From NCBI GenBank assembly GCA_949126835.1, contig OX421502.1, forward strand, positions 39,815,563 through 39,879,562: 64,000 nt of DNA, in the 5' to 3' direction. The stretch is from Anisus vortex. Taxonomy: Eukaryota > Mollusca > Gastropoda > Planorbidae. Position 1 is the stretch's first letter. The number at the start of each line of letters is the position of its first letter. The position numbers and the translations under genes are program-made. The notes under the pieces were generated by a model. That model searched no databases and had not been told where the DNA came from. It saw only the letters and a list, made by a program, of their open reading frames with translations. Below, in pieces: positions 35,601 through 48,200 of this stretch.

Positions 35601-37979
35601 TCAAAGGTCATACCACCTCCTCTACTTTGACTCTAATATGCACAATGAAGGGCCAATGTTCAGTACATGAAGGGCCAATGTTCAGTACATGAAGGGCCAA
35701 TGTTCAGTACATGAAGGGCCAATGTTCAGTACATGAAGGGCCAATGTTCAGTACATTTTTCAAATAATAACCTAAGTTTGTATGTAATAAATTATTAACA
35801 TTTTGTCTTGAACAGATATTTCTTCAACAATATAAAATTTAGTAAATGTATCAAATAAATAAATCTATCAGATGTATAAATATGACGTAATAGAATCTGC
35901 CAAATGTGTATGAACTAATGAATGTTTATTTATGTTATTGCCACAGATGGGGACAGTCATGGATGAAGGCACAGACTTTTATAGCAGCAGACTTACCAAG
36001 AAACAGAGGAAGCAAAATTTGGTGGAGGAACTCATGGCTGATGCTGATATTAGACAGTAAGATTTACATCTCATCTTTTTATTCCTTGTTCGGATGTTTT
36101 AAGAGATGTGTGACCGACTATGTGGCCGACTATATGTACAGACTCCATGGGTCTTCTGTTGTCTGTCCCGATTCTTGTTCACTCTAATAATAAACTCATA
36201 CCACTCTCATATGTAAGTACTATAAGAACAGCCAACTTCACTGGTGGCTTAGCAAAAAAACTACAACTAACTGCACAAATACGTGCTTATATAGATTTGG
36301 TGCAAAAAGTCGTAGAATGGATTTCCAGACATTATTAAAATGCAAAAGAAAAGACGTACTAGAAATTGGTAGAGAAAGCCTATTGATGTATTGTGTCATA
36401 ATAAATCTACGCAATTACTCTCTAAAGACCAAAATCAAATGTAAATAAACAACTTTACATGAATTAAGAGTAAGAGACGATCTCAAATACAATACAGAAA
36501 CTATTATTCCATGCTATACACACACAACACTCATGTCTCCAACTTCAGACTGCTTTCATTTTTGGCTGTGCTTCCAAAGTTGTTTACCATATGCTTTCTA
36601 CTGCAATGCTACTGCAATGCTACTGCAATGCTACTGCAATGCTACTACAATGCTACTGCAATGCTACTACAATGCTACTGCAATGCTACTGCAATGGTTG
36701 TTTTTTGTTGTCCTTTTCTGAGTTTTCTCTCCTAGGGGATTTCTTTCTGTGGTTATTTCCTGAGACTTTTAATTTCTAGATATACTGCTGTAAGCTCTAG
36801 ATATCCCATCTCACTCCCCTTGACCTCTGACCAGTTTGTCACACTATAAAATATCCACATCTACTATGATTTGTACTCTCTCAAACAAAACAAACAAATG
36901 TGTAACTGTAACACAGCACTAGCAGCTGACAAAAAGAATTCATGTAGAGAAAGCCTGTTTGTGACAGAGGGGAGGGAAAGACGGTCAATGGTGAAATTCA
37001 GTAGTGTGTAGCGATCAAGTCGGTGACCAGTGTGTCTAGCAAGAAGTCAATGTTTTTGAATTAAATTACTGAGTTACTGTCTCATTAACTGTTTATTGTT
37101 TGAAGATAATAAAGGAATTCATTTGCAGAGTTTGTATAGTTACTATTGTAGAGTGTCAGTAGATTGTGTCATTGTATTATCTGGTACAATATTGTTTAAA
37201 TAGAGGAATTCATTTGCAGAGTTTGTATAGTTACTATTGTAGAGTGTCAGTAGAGTGTCAGTAGAGTGTCAGTAGAGTGTGTCATTGTATTATCTGGTAC
37301 AATCTTGTCGTTCACGTGTAAAACGCCTACAAGGATAAAACAGAAGGTGTTACACACTTGGTCCAACAGCGGCTGATTTGGTTATTCACTGATAACCCTT
37401 ATTATAGTTAAGTGTCTTACCTCTGTCCGCCAGCAGGGGATGAGCCTGGAATTATGTGGTAGCAGCCCCAGAAAGATTGTTTTGTAATACTTCACATTTT
37501 TCACACATTTATTGATGTTAAGGCCATGGGTTTGAATCCTGGTGAATGGCTGGATTTTCCTCTGGACTCGGGTGTCCTTGAGTCTACTGAGCTCTCATGG
37601 GTACCTGACATTATTCGGGTTAAAGTAAAAGATGTCTGGGCATTGTGCTGACCACACATCCCTTAGCATGCCGTGGCCACAGAAACTGGTGAACGCTGCT
37701 TCACTGGCCCTATGATTTATTTTATTTCATTGTTTTGGTTACTAGTATCTGGTATTTTTAAACAATAACATACTCAATAACTAAAGTTTTAAACAATAAC
37801 TTACTCAATAACTAAAGTTTTAAACAATAACTTACTCAATAACTAAAGTTTTAAATAATTTTTGTATTTCAATTTCCAGGTACAATAAAAGAAAATATGC
37901 TGAGCTCCAACAGAAGATGAGAATCAAACAAAAAAGTAAACCAACAAAAGGTCATAAAAAGTTTAAGAAAAGATCATGA
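29642..37979 (+). CDS. DNTTIP2: DNTTIP2 / Fcf2-type pre-rRNA processing factor
   Basis: Seven exons: 29642-29999, 33888-33960, 34601-34649, 34831-34899, 35004-35168, 35947-36056, 37880-37979. They join to 924 nt, or 307 residues. The N-terminus is acidic and Ser-rich (residues about 1-45), followed by a linker. The Fcf2 domain occupies about 184-280: KWFGMKAPDIDDKLKNDM, LDPKRFYK, PKYFQVG-like PKYFQMGTV and DFYSSRLTKKQRK are visible. A Lys/Arg-rich tail follows. In yeast Fcf2 is a nucleolar factor needed for early 18S rRNA processing; the animal homologue is DNTTIP2 (TdIF2). This protein is much shorter than human DNTTIP2 (about 756 aa), closer to the fungal form. Intron 1 (3.9 kb) carries a solo LTR, a hAT-like MITE and a SINE. 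Confidence 0.9.
30280..30901 (-). mobile_element. Probable solo LTR
   Basis: A 622-bp segment has ends TGTTA...TAACA and a perfect 4-bp duplication ATAG (30276-30279 and 30902-30905). On the minus strand it begins TGTTACGA, as do the LTRs of the complete element at 44722, which also has a 4-bp duplication. The rest of the sequence is different, so it is a related but separate family. No internal region is present. Confidence 0.72.
31589..32422. mobile_element. hAT-like non-autonomous transposon, 834 bp
   Basis: The terminal inverted repeats TAGTGATGGGAC are perfect at both ends. An 8-bp duplication TAAAGAAC flanks them (31581-31588 and 32423-32430). A second, nested inverted-repeat unit lies inside at 31837-31996. 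No transposase ORF is present. Confidence 0.88.
31837..31996. repeat. Nested palindromic element inside the hAT-like MITE
   Basis: AGATCTAATAGCACCC at the left and its exact reverse complement at the right bound a 160-bp unit. Inverted similarity continues inward for about 18 bp more. It could be a second transposon nested in the first or a subterminal hairpin of the host element. Confidence 0.75.
32431..32696 (-). mobile_element. SINE family A, near full-length copy
   Basis: The minus-strand copy includes the complete body (GTTTCTGTGGCCACGGCATA to CAGAGCTGGGTAGACTCAGG) and the tRNA-like head complement ending CGCGGCCACCACGACCCC. It lies in the first intron of the DNTTIP2-like gene. Confidence 0.87.
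35645..35755. repeat. 22-bp tandem repeat, five copies
   Basis: Five essentially identical units of ATGAAGGGCCAATGTTCAGT plus AC lie about 190 bp upstream of the exon at 35947. Confidence 0.93.
36600..36696. repeat. 11-bp tandem repeat CTACTGCAATG
   Basis: About nine units, some with ACA in place of GCA. All three forward frames are open across it because the unit lacks stop codons; none is a gene. Confidence 0.93.
37113..37302. repeat. Tandem duplication of about 90 bp
   Basis: GGAATTCATTTGCAGAGTTT through ATTATCTGGTACAAT occurs twice. The second copy also has GTGTCAGTAGA expanded to four units. Confidence 0.8.
37518..37722 (+). mobile_element. SINE family A, 5'-truncated copy
   Basis: It starts within the B-box region (GGGTTTGAATCC) and continues through the body to AAACTGGTGAACGCTGCTTC. 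The tRNA-like A box is missing. Confidence 0.8.
37765..37855. repeat. 31-bp tandem repeat, about three copies
   Basis: Units read ACTCAATAACTAAAGTTTTA followed by AACAATAACTT. They lie just upstream of the last exon of the DNTTIP2-like gene. Confidence 0.85.
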
Positions 37980-38035
37980 TCTTTTTCGAAGCTCCAGGAG
38001 AAGCATACAGAATTTAGTTTGTTTTTGTTTATTTC

Positions 38036-38041
38036 AATAAA
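38036..38041 (+). terminator. Poly(A) signal of the DNTTIP2-like gene
   Basis: AATAAA occurs 57 bases after the TGA stop at 37977-37979. Confidence 0.65.
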
Positions 38042-38215
38042 TTATTTGGCCTGAAGTTTGTGTTTCTTATTTTGTTCAAGTTCACACATTGTTTAGTGTC
38101 TGAATTTTGTAGACATGTTCAATAGGAAGTGTTTAATCTGTTTCAAAATTTGTTAATGAGAAAAAAATATTTAATAGATTAGGAGGAAATAATTTTAAAC
38201 ACCAATAATTTTTGC

Positions 38216-38283
38216 ACGACTAGACTCAGACCACAAATGAGCGTAGGACGCAGTAATCTTCAAATATAATGTATAAGATAAGA
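38216..38283 (+). mobile_element. LINE 3'-tail fragment
   Basis: AATGAGCGTAGGACGCAGTA followed by ATCTTC and ATAAGATAAG matches the extreme 3' end of the LINE at 13140-13225. Confidence 0.65.
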
Positions 38284-38776
38284 AATAAAATTGTGCACAT
38301 GCTTAGAATGCACCTGTCATTAGTGTAACTCTTGTCAGTTGTAAATATTCACTTGTAATAAACCTTGCAACTTTTCTTTATTTGTTATAGTTTATGTTAT
38401 CTCTTTAGTTGCTAGTTCACCCACAGAAGATGTATATTCTAGTATTGGTTAAAATAATGTTAGCTAACATTTTAGCTTTATATACTTGGTACATTTGAAT
38501 AAGGTCCTTTGTATGAGTCCCAACAGTTTGTATTGAATGTTCAATTAGGGTACTTTGTCAAGTTGTGGTTTCCGTAATTCTATTATTGACCACATAATAT
38601 GTTCAGTATTCCTAAAAAGATCTGCAACGTCAGATACATATAAACAACAAGTGTGGCTTTTGAAGAGCCCATGGATATTGAAAGAATAAAAGTGCCACAC
38701 AATCTCCTTGCATGTCATGGTGACAGAAGTATAGATCAATTTATCCTACTGTAGCTCACCCATACACATTTTCTAA

Positions 38777-40457
38777 CAGTATGTATACAGCATGTCTACA
38801 ATCCTCTAACAGTATGTATACAGCATGTCTACAATCCTCTAACAGTATGTATACACATGTCTACAATCCTCTAACAGTATGTATACAGCATGTCTACAAT
38901 CCTCTAACAGTATGTATACAGCATGTCTACAATCCTCTAACAGTATGTATACAGCATGTCTACAAACTAACAGTATGTATACAGCATGTCTACAATCCTC
39001 TAACAGTATGTATACAGCATGTCTACAATCCTCTAACAGTATGTATACACATGTCTACAATCCTCTAACAGTATGTATACAGCATGTCTACAATCCTCTA
39101 ACAGTATGTATACAGCATGTCTACAATCCTCTAACAGTATGTATACAGCATGTCTACAATCCTCTAACAGTATGTACACAGCATGTCTACAATCCTCTAA
39201 CAGTATGTATACACATGTCTACAATCCTCTAACAGTATGTATACAGCATGTCTACAATCCTCTAACAGTATGTATACAGCATGTCTACAATCCTCTAACA
39301 GTATGTATACAGCATGTCTACAATCCTCTAACAGTATGTATACAGCATGTCTACAAACTAACAGTATGTATACAGCATGTCTACAATCCTCTAACAGTAT
39401 GTATACAGCATGTCTACAATCCTCTAACAGTATGTATACACATGTCTACAATCCTCTAACAGTATGTATACACATGTCTACAATCCTCTAACAGTATGTA
39501 TACAGCATGTCTACAATCCTCTAACAGTATGTATACAGCATGTCTACAATCCTCTAACAGTATGTATACAGCATGTCTACAAACTAACAGTATGTATACA
39601 GCATGTCTACAATCCTCTAACAGTATGTATACAGCATGTCTACAATCCTCTAACAGTATGTATACACATGTCTACAATCCTCTAACAGTATGTATACAGC
39701 ATGTCTACAATCCTCTAACAGTATGTATACAGCATGTCTACAATCCTCTAACAGTATGTATACAGCATGTCTACAATCCTCTAACAGTATGTACACAGCA
39801 TGTCTACAATCCTCTAACAGTATGTATACACATGTCTACAATCCTCTAACAGTATGTATACAGCATGTCTACAATCCTCTAACAGTATGTATACAGCATG
39901 TCTACAATCCTCTAACAGTATGTATACAGCATGTCTACAATCCTCTAACAGTATGTATACAGCATGTCTACAAACTAACAGTATGTATACAGCATGTCTA
40001 CAATCCTCTAACAGTATGTATACAGCATGTCTACAATCCTCTAACAGTATGTATACACATGTCTACAATCCTCTAACAGTATGTATACACATGTCTACAA
40101 TCCTCTAACAGTATGTATACAGCATGTCTACAATCCTCTAACAGTATGTATACAGCATGTCTACAATCCTCTAACAGTATGTATACAGCATGTCTACAAA
40201 CTAACAGTATGTATACAGCATGTCTACAATCCTCTAACAGTATGTATACAGCATGTCTACAATCCTCTAACAGTTTGTATACACATGTCTACAATCCTCT
40301 AACAGTATGTATACAGCATGTCTACAATCCTCTAACAGTATGTATACAGCATGTCTACAATCCTCTAACAGTATGTACACAGCATGTCTACAATACTCTA
40401 ACAGTATGTACACAGCATGTCTACAATCCTCTAACAGTATGTATACAGCATGTCTAA
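38777..40457. repeat. Minisatellite with a 617-bp higher-order repeat
   Basis: Basic units are A (33 bp, CAGTATGTATACAGCATGTC plus TACAATCCTCTAA), B (32 bp, with ACACATG) and C (30 bp, lacking TCC). From 38875 the order of 19 units (AACAABAAAABAAACAABB, one A carrying GTACAC) repeats at 39492 and again, partially, at 40109. The period is 617 bp. Long open frames across it are artefacts of the stop-free unit. Confidence 0.96.
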
Positions 40458-40460
40458 CAG

Positions 40461-41030
40461 CAGAGCGCTTGGATTGCAGTACCAGATTCAAGTCTTGGTG
40501 GAGGCTCTTAATACACTTCATAAAATATTTAAATATTATTTATACAGCAGTTATGTTTCCTTAAAAACATATTTTAATCAGTATTTTTTCAGCAATTATA
40601 AAGTACTTAAACAGTACCGGTATCGATATGGTAATAATGTATTCTTCAAAAGATATGTAAATATTATCAATACATCAATTGTGTATTCTTTATAAAGTAC
40701 CAGTGCAAGCTAGATAAGCTAGATTCGTGGCGTTGCCAGGGGCAAAATTAAATAGGTCTATATAAGCTACAGAATAAAATTTAATAAACTACAATTAGTA
40801 CAACAGAAAGCTATGAATCTAATAATTAAAAAATTTTTTTTTCCTGAAGACATTTAGGAAAGTCATTTAAAATAAATATTGTAATCGGGGTAAAAATAGG
40901 TATGCTTAAGTCTTATTTAACAAAAGGCTAAATTGCCCATGGATTTACAATCCTTTTTTAAAAATATTAATATAAGATTAATTGAAATTAAAATTTTTAA
41001 GATAAAAAGGTATAGACTAAATGGAGAATC
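40461..41030. other. Intergenic AT-rich stretch
   Basis: No supported gene was seen between the minisatellite and the tRNA-like tandem array. GCAGAGCGCTTGGATTGCAG at the left edge looks like a scrap of a tRNA-like SINE head. Confidence 0.45.
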
Positions 41031-41362
41031 AAACCCGAGTCGACCGTATAGCAGTCTGATACGTTATCCACTAGGCTAGTCGACCGTATAGCAGTTTGAT
41101 ACGTTATCCACTAGGCTAGTCGACCGCATAGCAGTCTGATACGTTATCCACTAGGCTAGTCGACCGTATAGCAGTCTGATACGTTATCCACTAGGATAGT
41201 CGACCGTATAGCAGTCTGATACGTTATCCAATAGGCTAGTCAACCGCATAGCAGTCTGATACGTTATCCACTAGACTAGTCGATCGTATAGCAGTCTGAT
41301 ACGTTAACCACTAGGCTAGTCGACCGCATAACAGTCTGATACGTTATCCACTAGGCTAGCGA
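41030..41362 (-). repeat. 40-bp tandem array of a tRNA-like segment, eight copies
   Basis: On the minus strand each unit reads like a tRNA from D-arm to variable region: CTAGTGGATAACGTATCAGA, then CTGCTATACGGTCGA. Only the last unit (low-coordinate end) continues into a T-arm-like CGGGTTTGATTC. The anticodon stem does not pair, so this is not a working tRNA gene. Unit spacing is 40 bp with a few substitutions. Confidence 0.85.
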
Positions 41363-42240
41363 GGACACATGTGTTCAGTCAAATAACAATAGTAAAAATA
41401 TAACAAGGTCAGGTGTCTTTAAATAAACCAATTTGATTGGTTAAACAAACAAACAGAGCTATATATATATATATTTTTATAAACAGCATGTTGACTGTTG
41501 ATAAAAGATCAAAACGGAATCATATTTTTATCACTTAGAATTGTCTATAATATTTCTGTATTTCACCCTTCCCCAAATCTTGTACATTTGTCTCCCTTTC
41601 ACTTCAGCTTGGTTGCCATGACATTCATTACAGATAACTCATCATGTGGGTAAACCCACAAAGCACCAAGGAGGAATGCTGCTAGTATTACGTAAGCCAT
41701 ATGCTGAAGCAGCCCCATGGGATAAAGGTGCATCTCACATGTGTTATGTCAGCTCACATATGCCACAACATCCTGTGTGTACCATCTTATCTCACATGTG
41801 CTATGTCTTTTCTTGTGATAAAGCGTTTCATGTATTGTTAATTAAATATTTTTTTTATTGCAATAATTTGTTATCTCATATGTACTGTATTATATCATTT
41901 ATTTGTGATATGTCATTTCACAAGTACTGTAACATGTGTGTGTTATATAGTCTCATCATAACCATTTCAAATCTTATCTTATACCTTACAGACTCTCCTT
42001 GAACCAAATGATGTAAGTGAATTAACAAAACCAATATAGTGCCAGCTAAATTAATATTAAAACAAAAAACACTTTTGCTTTATTTTGACAAGTTTTACTT
42101 TAACAAATTATCCTTGGCTCTAGTATTTACAGAAAAGAATTGCACCTTGAATTTTATCTAAATAACCACATATGATAATAATAGTTACACTCGTACATCA
42201 GTAGTACCAAGTCATGATAGCATTTTCTCATTTCAATAGT
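41363..42240. other. Intergenic, 3' side of UFSP2
   Basis: No supported coding exon; short ORFs such as 41646-42002 have no recognisable domain. Several TCACATGTG-like words recur near 41730-41810. The UFSP2 3' UTR lies at the right end; TTTATT at 42241-42246 and 42079-42084 are candidate minus-strand poly(A) signals. Confidence 0.45.
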
Positions 42241-42263
42241 TTTATTTTTGCCATGTCTGAAGC

Positions 42264-45200
42264 TCAAATAATTGCTAGTCTCTGTGGTAAACACATATTA
42301 TAGTGAGCTGTCTTGTTCCAGAATGACATATCTTTCCATCCGCACCATCCCTGAAAGTAGTCATTATATCATTATAAATTATACCGGTACTAAATTATAA
42401 TAATAAAACAAAACAGATTTTTTTTAAATACGGTACATACAAAATACATAAAAAAAGATTCTGTTTTGAATTAAAATATTTAAAAACAATTTACCTTATC
42501 TTGTACAATCTTGATGTCCTCACCACCTGTGTAATGGGGGTCAAGTATCAAGAAATTGATATCACCAGTGAGTTCACTGTAGGCCACACCTAGGATTGTG
42601 TGAGCCAACACACCTCCACCTGGCAAATGAAATGGTGATACAGATATATATACCAGTAGGCAGCTACTCATGAACATTTTATGCATTCTGAGATACCCCA
42701 GTACCATACATCTATTACATGAGTGTATGCTTATTTAGTATTAGTATTAGTACACATTTGTTTAAAGATGAGCCACAACTATACAAATACAAGAAGTATT
42801 AATAAACACTGACTGTATGAAACTCTATTGTTATTGTGTAAATACATTGGTATCGGATCATTGACCTGGTTATTAATTAATTGGTATAGGTTTAGGATAA
42901 TGCACACGATATATATTCTATATAGTTTTGAGATAAAGTCGGTGTTATTAGTAGTGAGTAGTAGCTGTACTAGAGTGTCATGTCTAAACTATTTTAATTT
43001 TTGAGTATTTGTTCTTTCAGTAAATACTGTCCATGAATAGATTTGTACATTACCCAATTATAGAAATGAAATGTGCATAAATTAACATTTTCCACATTTA
43101 TTTTTCAAACATTTATGGTGAACATGTGTCATAATACAATTTTTTTTTAAACCGTGTATTTAAATTTGTTTTATTGGTCTGGCTGAAATACTAAACATTA
43201 AACTAAATATTAACAGTTGAACCAGATAGCCCACTTTTTGGCCTGTGCCTTAAAAACCTACACGCCTTACACTCCACCCACTGACATTCTAAATATAAAA
43301 ATATGCATTAAATGCTTACACAGGCCACACAATATTATTTGTGGAATGTAGCAGTAATGGCGGCGCCCATAGTCAATTTTTTTTATATTTCCATTACTTT
43401 ATATTTTACAGTAAAAAGAAGTTTTGAAATAGCAATAATAAAGTTTACATACAATTTACACTACAACAAGTGGTCAATTAAATACTTTCTTAAAGGATTA
43501 GAACACAACAAAATTGTTTTAAATAAATATTTATGTGGAATGAAGGATTGGCATACTGAAAAGGACTGATAAAGTGATTTATATAATTATTATATGGATA
43601 CTGTAATAAAAAATATAAAAGAAGTTGATCCACTTATTTAGTAAATGTCTTATAATTTTTTTGTGTATCTGTTTTGTGTTGATTTTCCCCAGGAGTCCAG
43701 GATAAGGGAAATATAAGGGCCAAGTTTTTAGGGTTCAATCAAAGGGTAAAGTACCAGAACCCAAATATGCAAATAGTACCGGTACTAACATTACAAGTAC
43801 CAGAACCCATATATGCAAATAGTACCGGTACTAACATTACAAGTACCAGAACCCAGACATGCAAATAGTACCGGTACTAACATTACAAGTACCAGAACCC
43901 AGATATGCAAATAGTACCGGTACTAACATTACAAGTACCAGAACCCAGATATGCAAATAGTACCGGTACTAACATTACAAGTACCAGAACCCAGATATGC
44001 AAATAGTACCGGTACTAACATTACAAGTACCAGAACCCAGATATGCAAATAGTACCGGTACTAACATTACAAGTGCCAGAACCCAGATATGCAAATAGTA
44101 CCGGTACTAACATTACAAGTGCCAGAACCCAGATATGCAAATAGTACCGGTACTAACATTACAAGTACCAGAACCCAGATATGCAAATAGTACCGGTACT
44201 AACATTACAAGTACCAGAACCCAGATATGCAAATAGTACCGGTACTAACATTACAAGTACCAGAACCCAGATATGCAAATAGTACCGGTACTTACATTAC
44301 AAGTACCAGAACCCAGATATGCAAATAGTACCGGTACTAACATTACAAGTACCAGAACCCAGATATGCAAATAGTACCGGTACTAACATTACAAGTACCA
44401 GAACCCAGATATGCAAATAGTACCAGTACTAACATTACAAGTACCAGAACCCAGATATGCAAATAGTACCGGTACTAACATTACAAGTACCAGAACCCAG
44501 ATATGCAAATAGTACCGGTACTAACATTACAAGTGCCAGAACCCAGATATGCAAATAGTACCGGTACTAACATTACAAGTACCAGAACCCAGATATGCAA
44601 ATAGTACCGGTACTAACATTACAAGTACCAGAACCCAGATATGCAAATAGTATCGGTACTAACATTACAAGGCTTAAATAGGAAACCAGTCGTTCCCCGG
44701 TTTAGAGTAACAGTTCCCACTTGTTACGAGTAGATTTATTTCCATATTATATTGGTTCTGTTATTATTAACTAAAGTTAAAATGAAATAATCTTAAACCC
44801 GAAATGTTTCCGTGTTAGGAATAAAACATGCATATGTCTAGACACTACGTCATAGCGATAAAATACGTCATATGCACGAGGGTGGAATACCGTTTAGTTT
44901 AGTTCTAGTTTGGGCGCTAATGTGTGAGGACTGTTTTTGACCACTTTCTTAAAGATAGGATTACGGCTTAATTCATTATAGAAGAATCTCAACTGATTAA
45001 GTTTCATTATATAATACTGATACATGTATTCTGTGGTATTGTTATATTTTATCATCTCAACTTGTTGGAATAAAATTGTGTTCAATTTCAAACAGGATTG
45101 TGGATTTCCTATATATTAAGGTACAGTTTATCTAAATCACTTTATACACAAAAGATTCATATCGCCACGAGTCAAATAAACATCAAATCTGATTCAATAA

Positions 45201-48200
45201 CATCAATATAAATTCTTATACAACCTTGTGAGATCCAAGATGGATATGAATCAAAATAATATATAATAATACATTACTAAAAATATCATCTAACGTCAGT
45301 AGCTGATTTCGCACGTGACAAAAGATTGGGGGCTCAAGTCCTGGATCTAAAGTTTGTATGTATAAGGATTGAGAATATACAACTGTTTTAGTGAAAACAA
45401 TTTACAACAAATATTTATTCAAATTCTGTCTACGTGGGAGGCACTGCATGTGTTCGGACATACTGTTTTCAGCTTTGTACACAACCATCCTTAAAATTTA
45501 TCTTCTACAAATTAACAGTGGTGTAAAATATTTCAAAGGACTTTATAAAAGGTAAAGTTGAAATTTTTTATCTTCTATTTACGTCATTAATATAAAACAT
45601 GGCGGAAGCTAATCTTACGTTGGAGCAATTGAATATTTTTGCTATCACGTCAGAACAGTTAACTAGCATGTCACTAACCCAGTTAAAAGAGATGGCAAAT
45701 TCTCTGGGAATAGACATTACTGAAGTTACACCAGTTAGGAGTAAATTGATTCAAGATATTAAGGACTGTTTGAAAAGACATGGTAGAATGCTTGAAGAAA
45801 ATACTATGAATAGTGAAGAATCAGTGGTTCTCAATGTATCAGAAACCCTGGAAACAGACATAGATAACCATGAATTTAAAATGAATGGAAATGAACTAAG
45901 TGCAGACATGAAATTCCAGTTAGAAATGAGGAAGTTAGAAATTCAAGTACAATTGGAAGGTAAAAGAATAGAAGTACAATTGGAAGGTAAAAGAATAGAA
46001 GCAGAGAAAGAGAAAAGATTGGGGGAATTGGAAAAAGAAAGAATCGCTAGTAATGAAAGGATTGAATTGGCAAAGTCTCGTTCGTCAACTCATACGATTC
46101 AGGAAACAAATAATGTAGAACTATATAAGTTTAAAAAGCATGTCCCAAGCATGGAGAACATAGAGATTGATGAGTTCTTTATGGTCTTTGAAAGAAACTC
46201 GATCGATTATAAATTTCCTGAAGATAAGAAAGCAGTACTTTTACGTTCAGCTCTAACAAAAGGCAAGGCTTTAGATGTTGTATTGAATCTGACTCCAGAA
46301 GAATGCAATGATTATGAACTAATAAAGAGCAGAGTACTATTGAGTTATGTTCTAACTCCAGAAAAGTATCGAAAGTTATATCGTGAGTACAAGAAGGAAC
46401 CAGAAGTTTCACATGTTGATTTCCTGAGATTAGAGAAAAAGTATTTTGATCGATGGTTACGTTCTAAGAATGTGAATAAAGATTATGAGAAACTATATAA
46501 TCTCATACTGATGGAGGATTTTACTGAGAAGATTCGCACTGATATAAAAGTTCATTTGGCTGATCGTGGTATTGAAATAGCAGAACAAGCAGCAGTAAAA
46601 GCCGATGAATACGTCATTATTCACCCGCATAGCCATTATTTTCAAAATGACAGAACAAGTTTGAGGACTCAAAACAGTAATACAGAGAGGAAGTTAAGAT
46701 CGACAGAGGATAAAAGTAAACAAAAAGCCGATAAACAAGAGAATTCAAGTTTTGTACAAAAGAGAATTACCTGTACATTCTGTAAGAAAGATGGACATAT
46801 AAAAGAGAATTGTTGGAGTCTACATAAAGAGAAAAGACCCATTAAAAACAAGAACAACGTGGTTTTATCACACATCGCCGTACAAACTGAAACTCACATA
46901 AATAAAACTGCCCACAAAAGAATTAAAGCTGATAGAAAGACATTTGATGTTAGTCATGAGGAGATGGCGAAACACGCATGTCCAAGTTGCTCAAAGTCGG
47001 AAAAAGTCTTTGAAATGAAGACCGAGGCTATTGAACATTCTAGTTTCAACTCCAAAGGGAGTGTGACAGATGAACAATCAGTAAATAAAACGTTTACTTA
47101 TGGAGGCAGTAGTGTAGCAAGAAACTCAGTAGGCAGAGAACTACCCGAGTGCATGCTATCGGATGTTAGCGAGGGCTATGTGTCACCTATAGATAATCAA
47201 GCTAGAGAACGGAAGATTAAAATTCTACGTGACTCCGGTGCTGATATATCTCTACTGTTGAAGAATACTGTACCAACGTCGAAATTGACTCATACAGGCC
47301 AGTATGCCTTGATCAGTACTATGGCTGGAACACTTACGGCACCGTTACATCGTATACAGTTGAAGAGTAATTACTTCACTGGATCTGTTATTGTTGGGAT
47401 AGTGAAGAAATTTCCCTACAGAGGCATTTCATTACTTTTAGGAAGTGACATTGCCAAGAATCAGGTACATCCTGTACTTAAAGAAACCAAAGACTCTGTT
47501 CAGTGTAGGAATACTGAAAATTCAGTATGTGTTATCACCAGAGCTATGGAGAAACAGCAGATGACTAATGAATCGACAAAGAAACCAGAACCAACACCAG
47601 AGATTGACTTACAAGCAACCTTCATGGCGGATGTTCTAGGTGGTCACTCAAGTCATACTGATCAAAATAATTTGTCGCCTAGACAACTACTCATTCTTGC
47701 TCAAGGCAAAGATCCAGAGATTGGGAAGCTAAAAGAGGAAGCAAAGAATGAAGGAGAGTTAGAAACAATGGCCGCAGGTTATTACCTGAGGGACGAGTTG
47801 TTGATGAGGAAATGGAGAGGGAAAGAAAACGACGATGAAACATGCAGCGAAGTACATCAAATCGTGGTACCCAATGTTTACCGCAAGGACATACTACATA
47901 TGGCCCATGATTCACCGTATGCTGGTCACCTAGGGATACAGAAAACCTTCGACAGGATTCTTCCATATTTCTTCTGGCCTGGCCTACGTCGTGACGTCAC
48001 ATCGTTTTGCAGATCATGTCATGTCTGCCAGATGGTCGGCAAGCCGAATCAGACCATTCCGGTAGCTCCTCTACGACCCATACCAGCATTCTCAGAACCC
48101 TTCAGTCACATCATTATAGACTGCGTCGGTCCGTTGCCTAAAACTAAGGCTGGCCACCAGTATCTGTTCACTATAATGTGTTCGGCAACGAGATTTCCAG

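Noticed and set aside
38781..40564. Long overlapping open frames (up to 128 codons) with a repeated peptide
   Set aside because: They arise because the minisatellite units lack stop codons in the frames concerned. No splice context or start context is present, and the same peptide appears in several frames.
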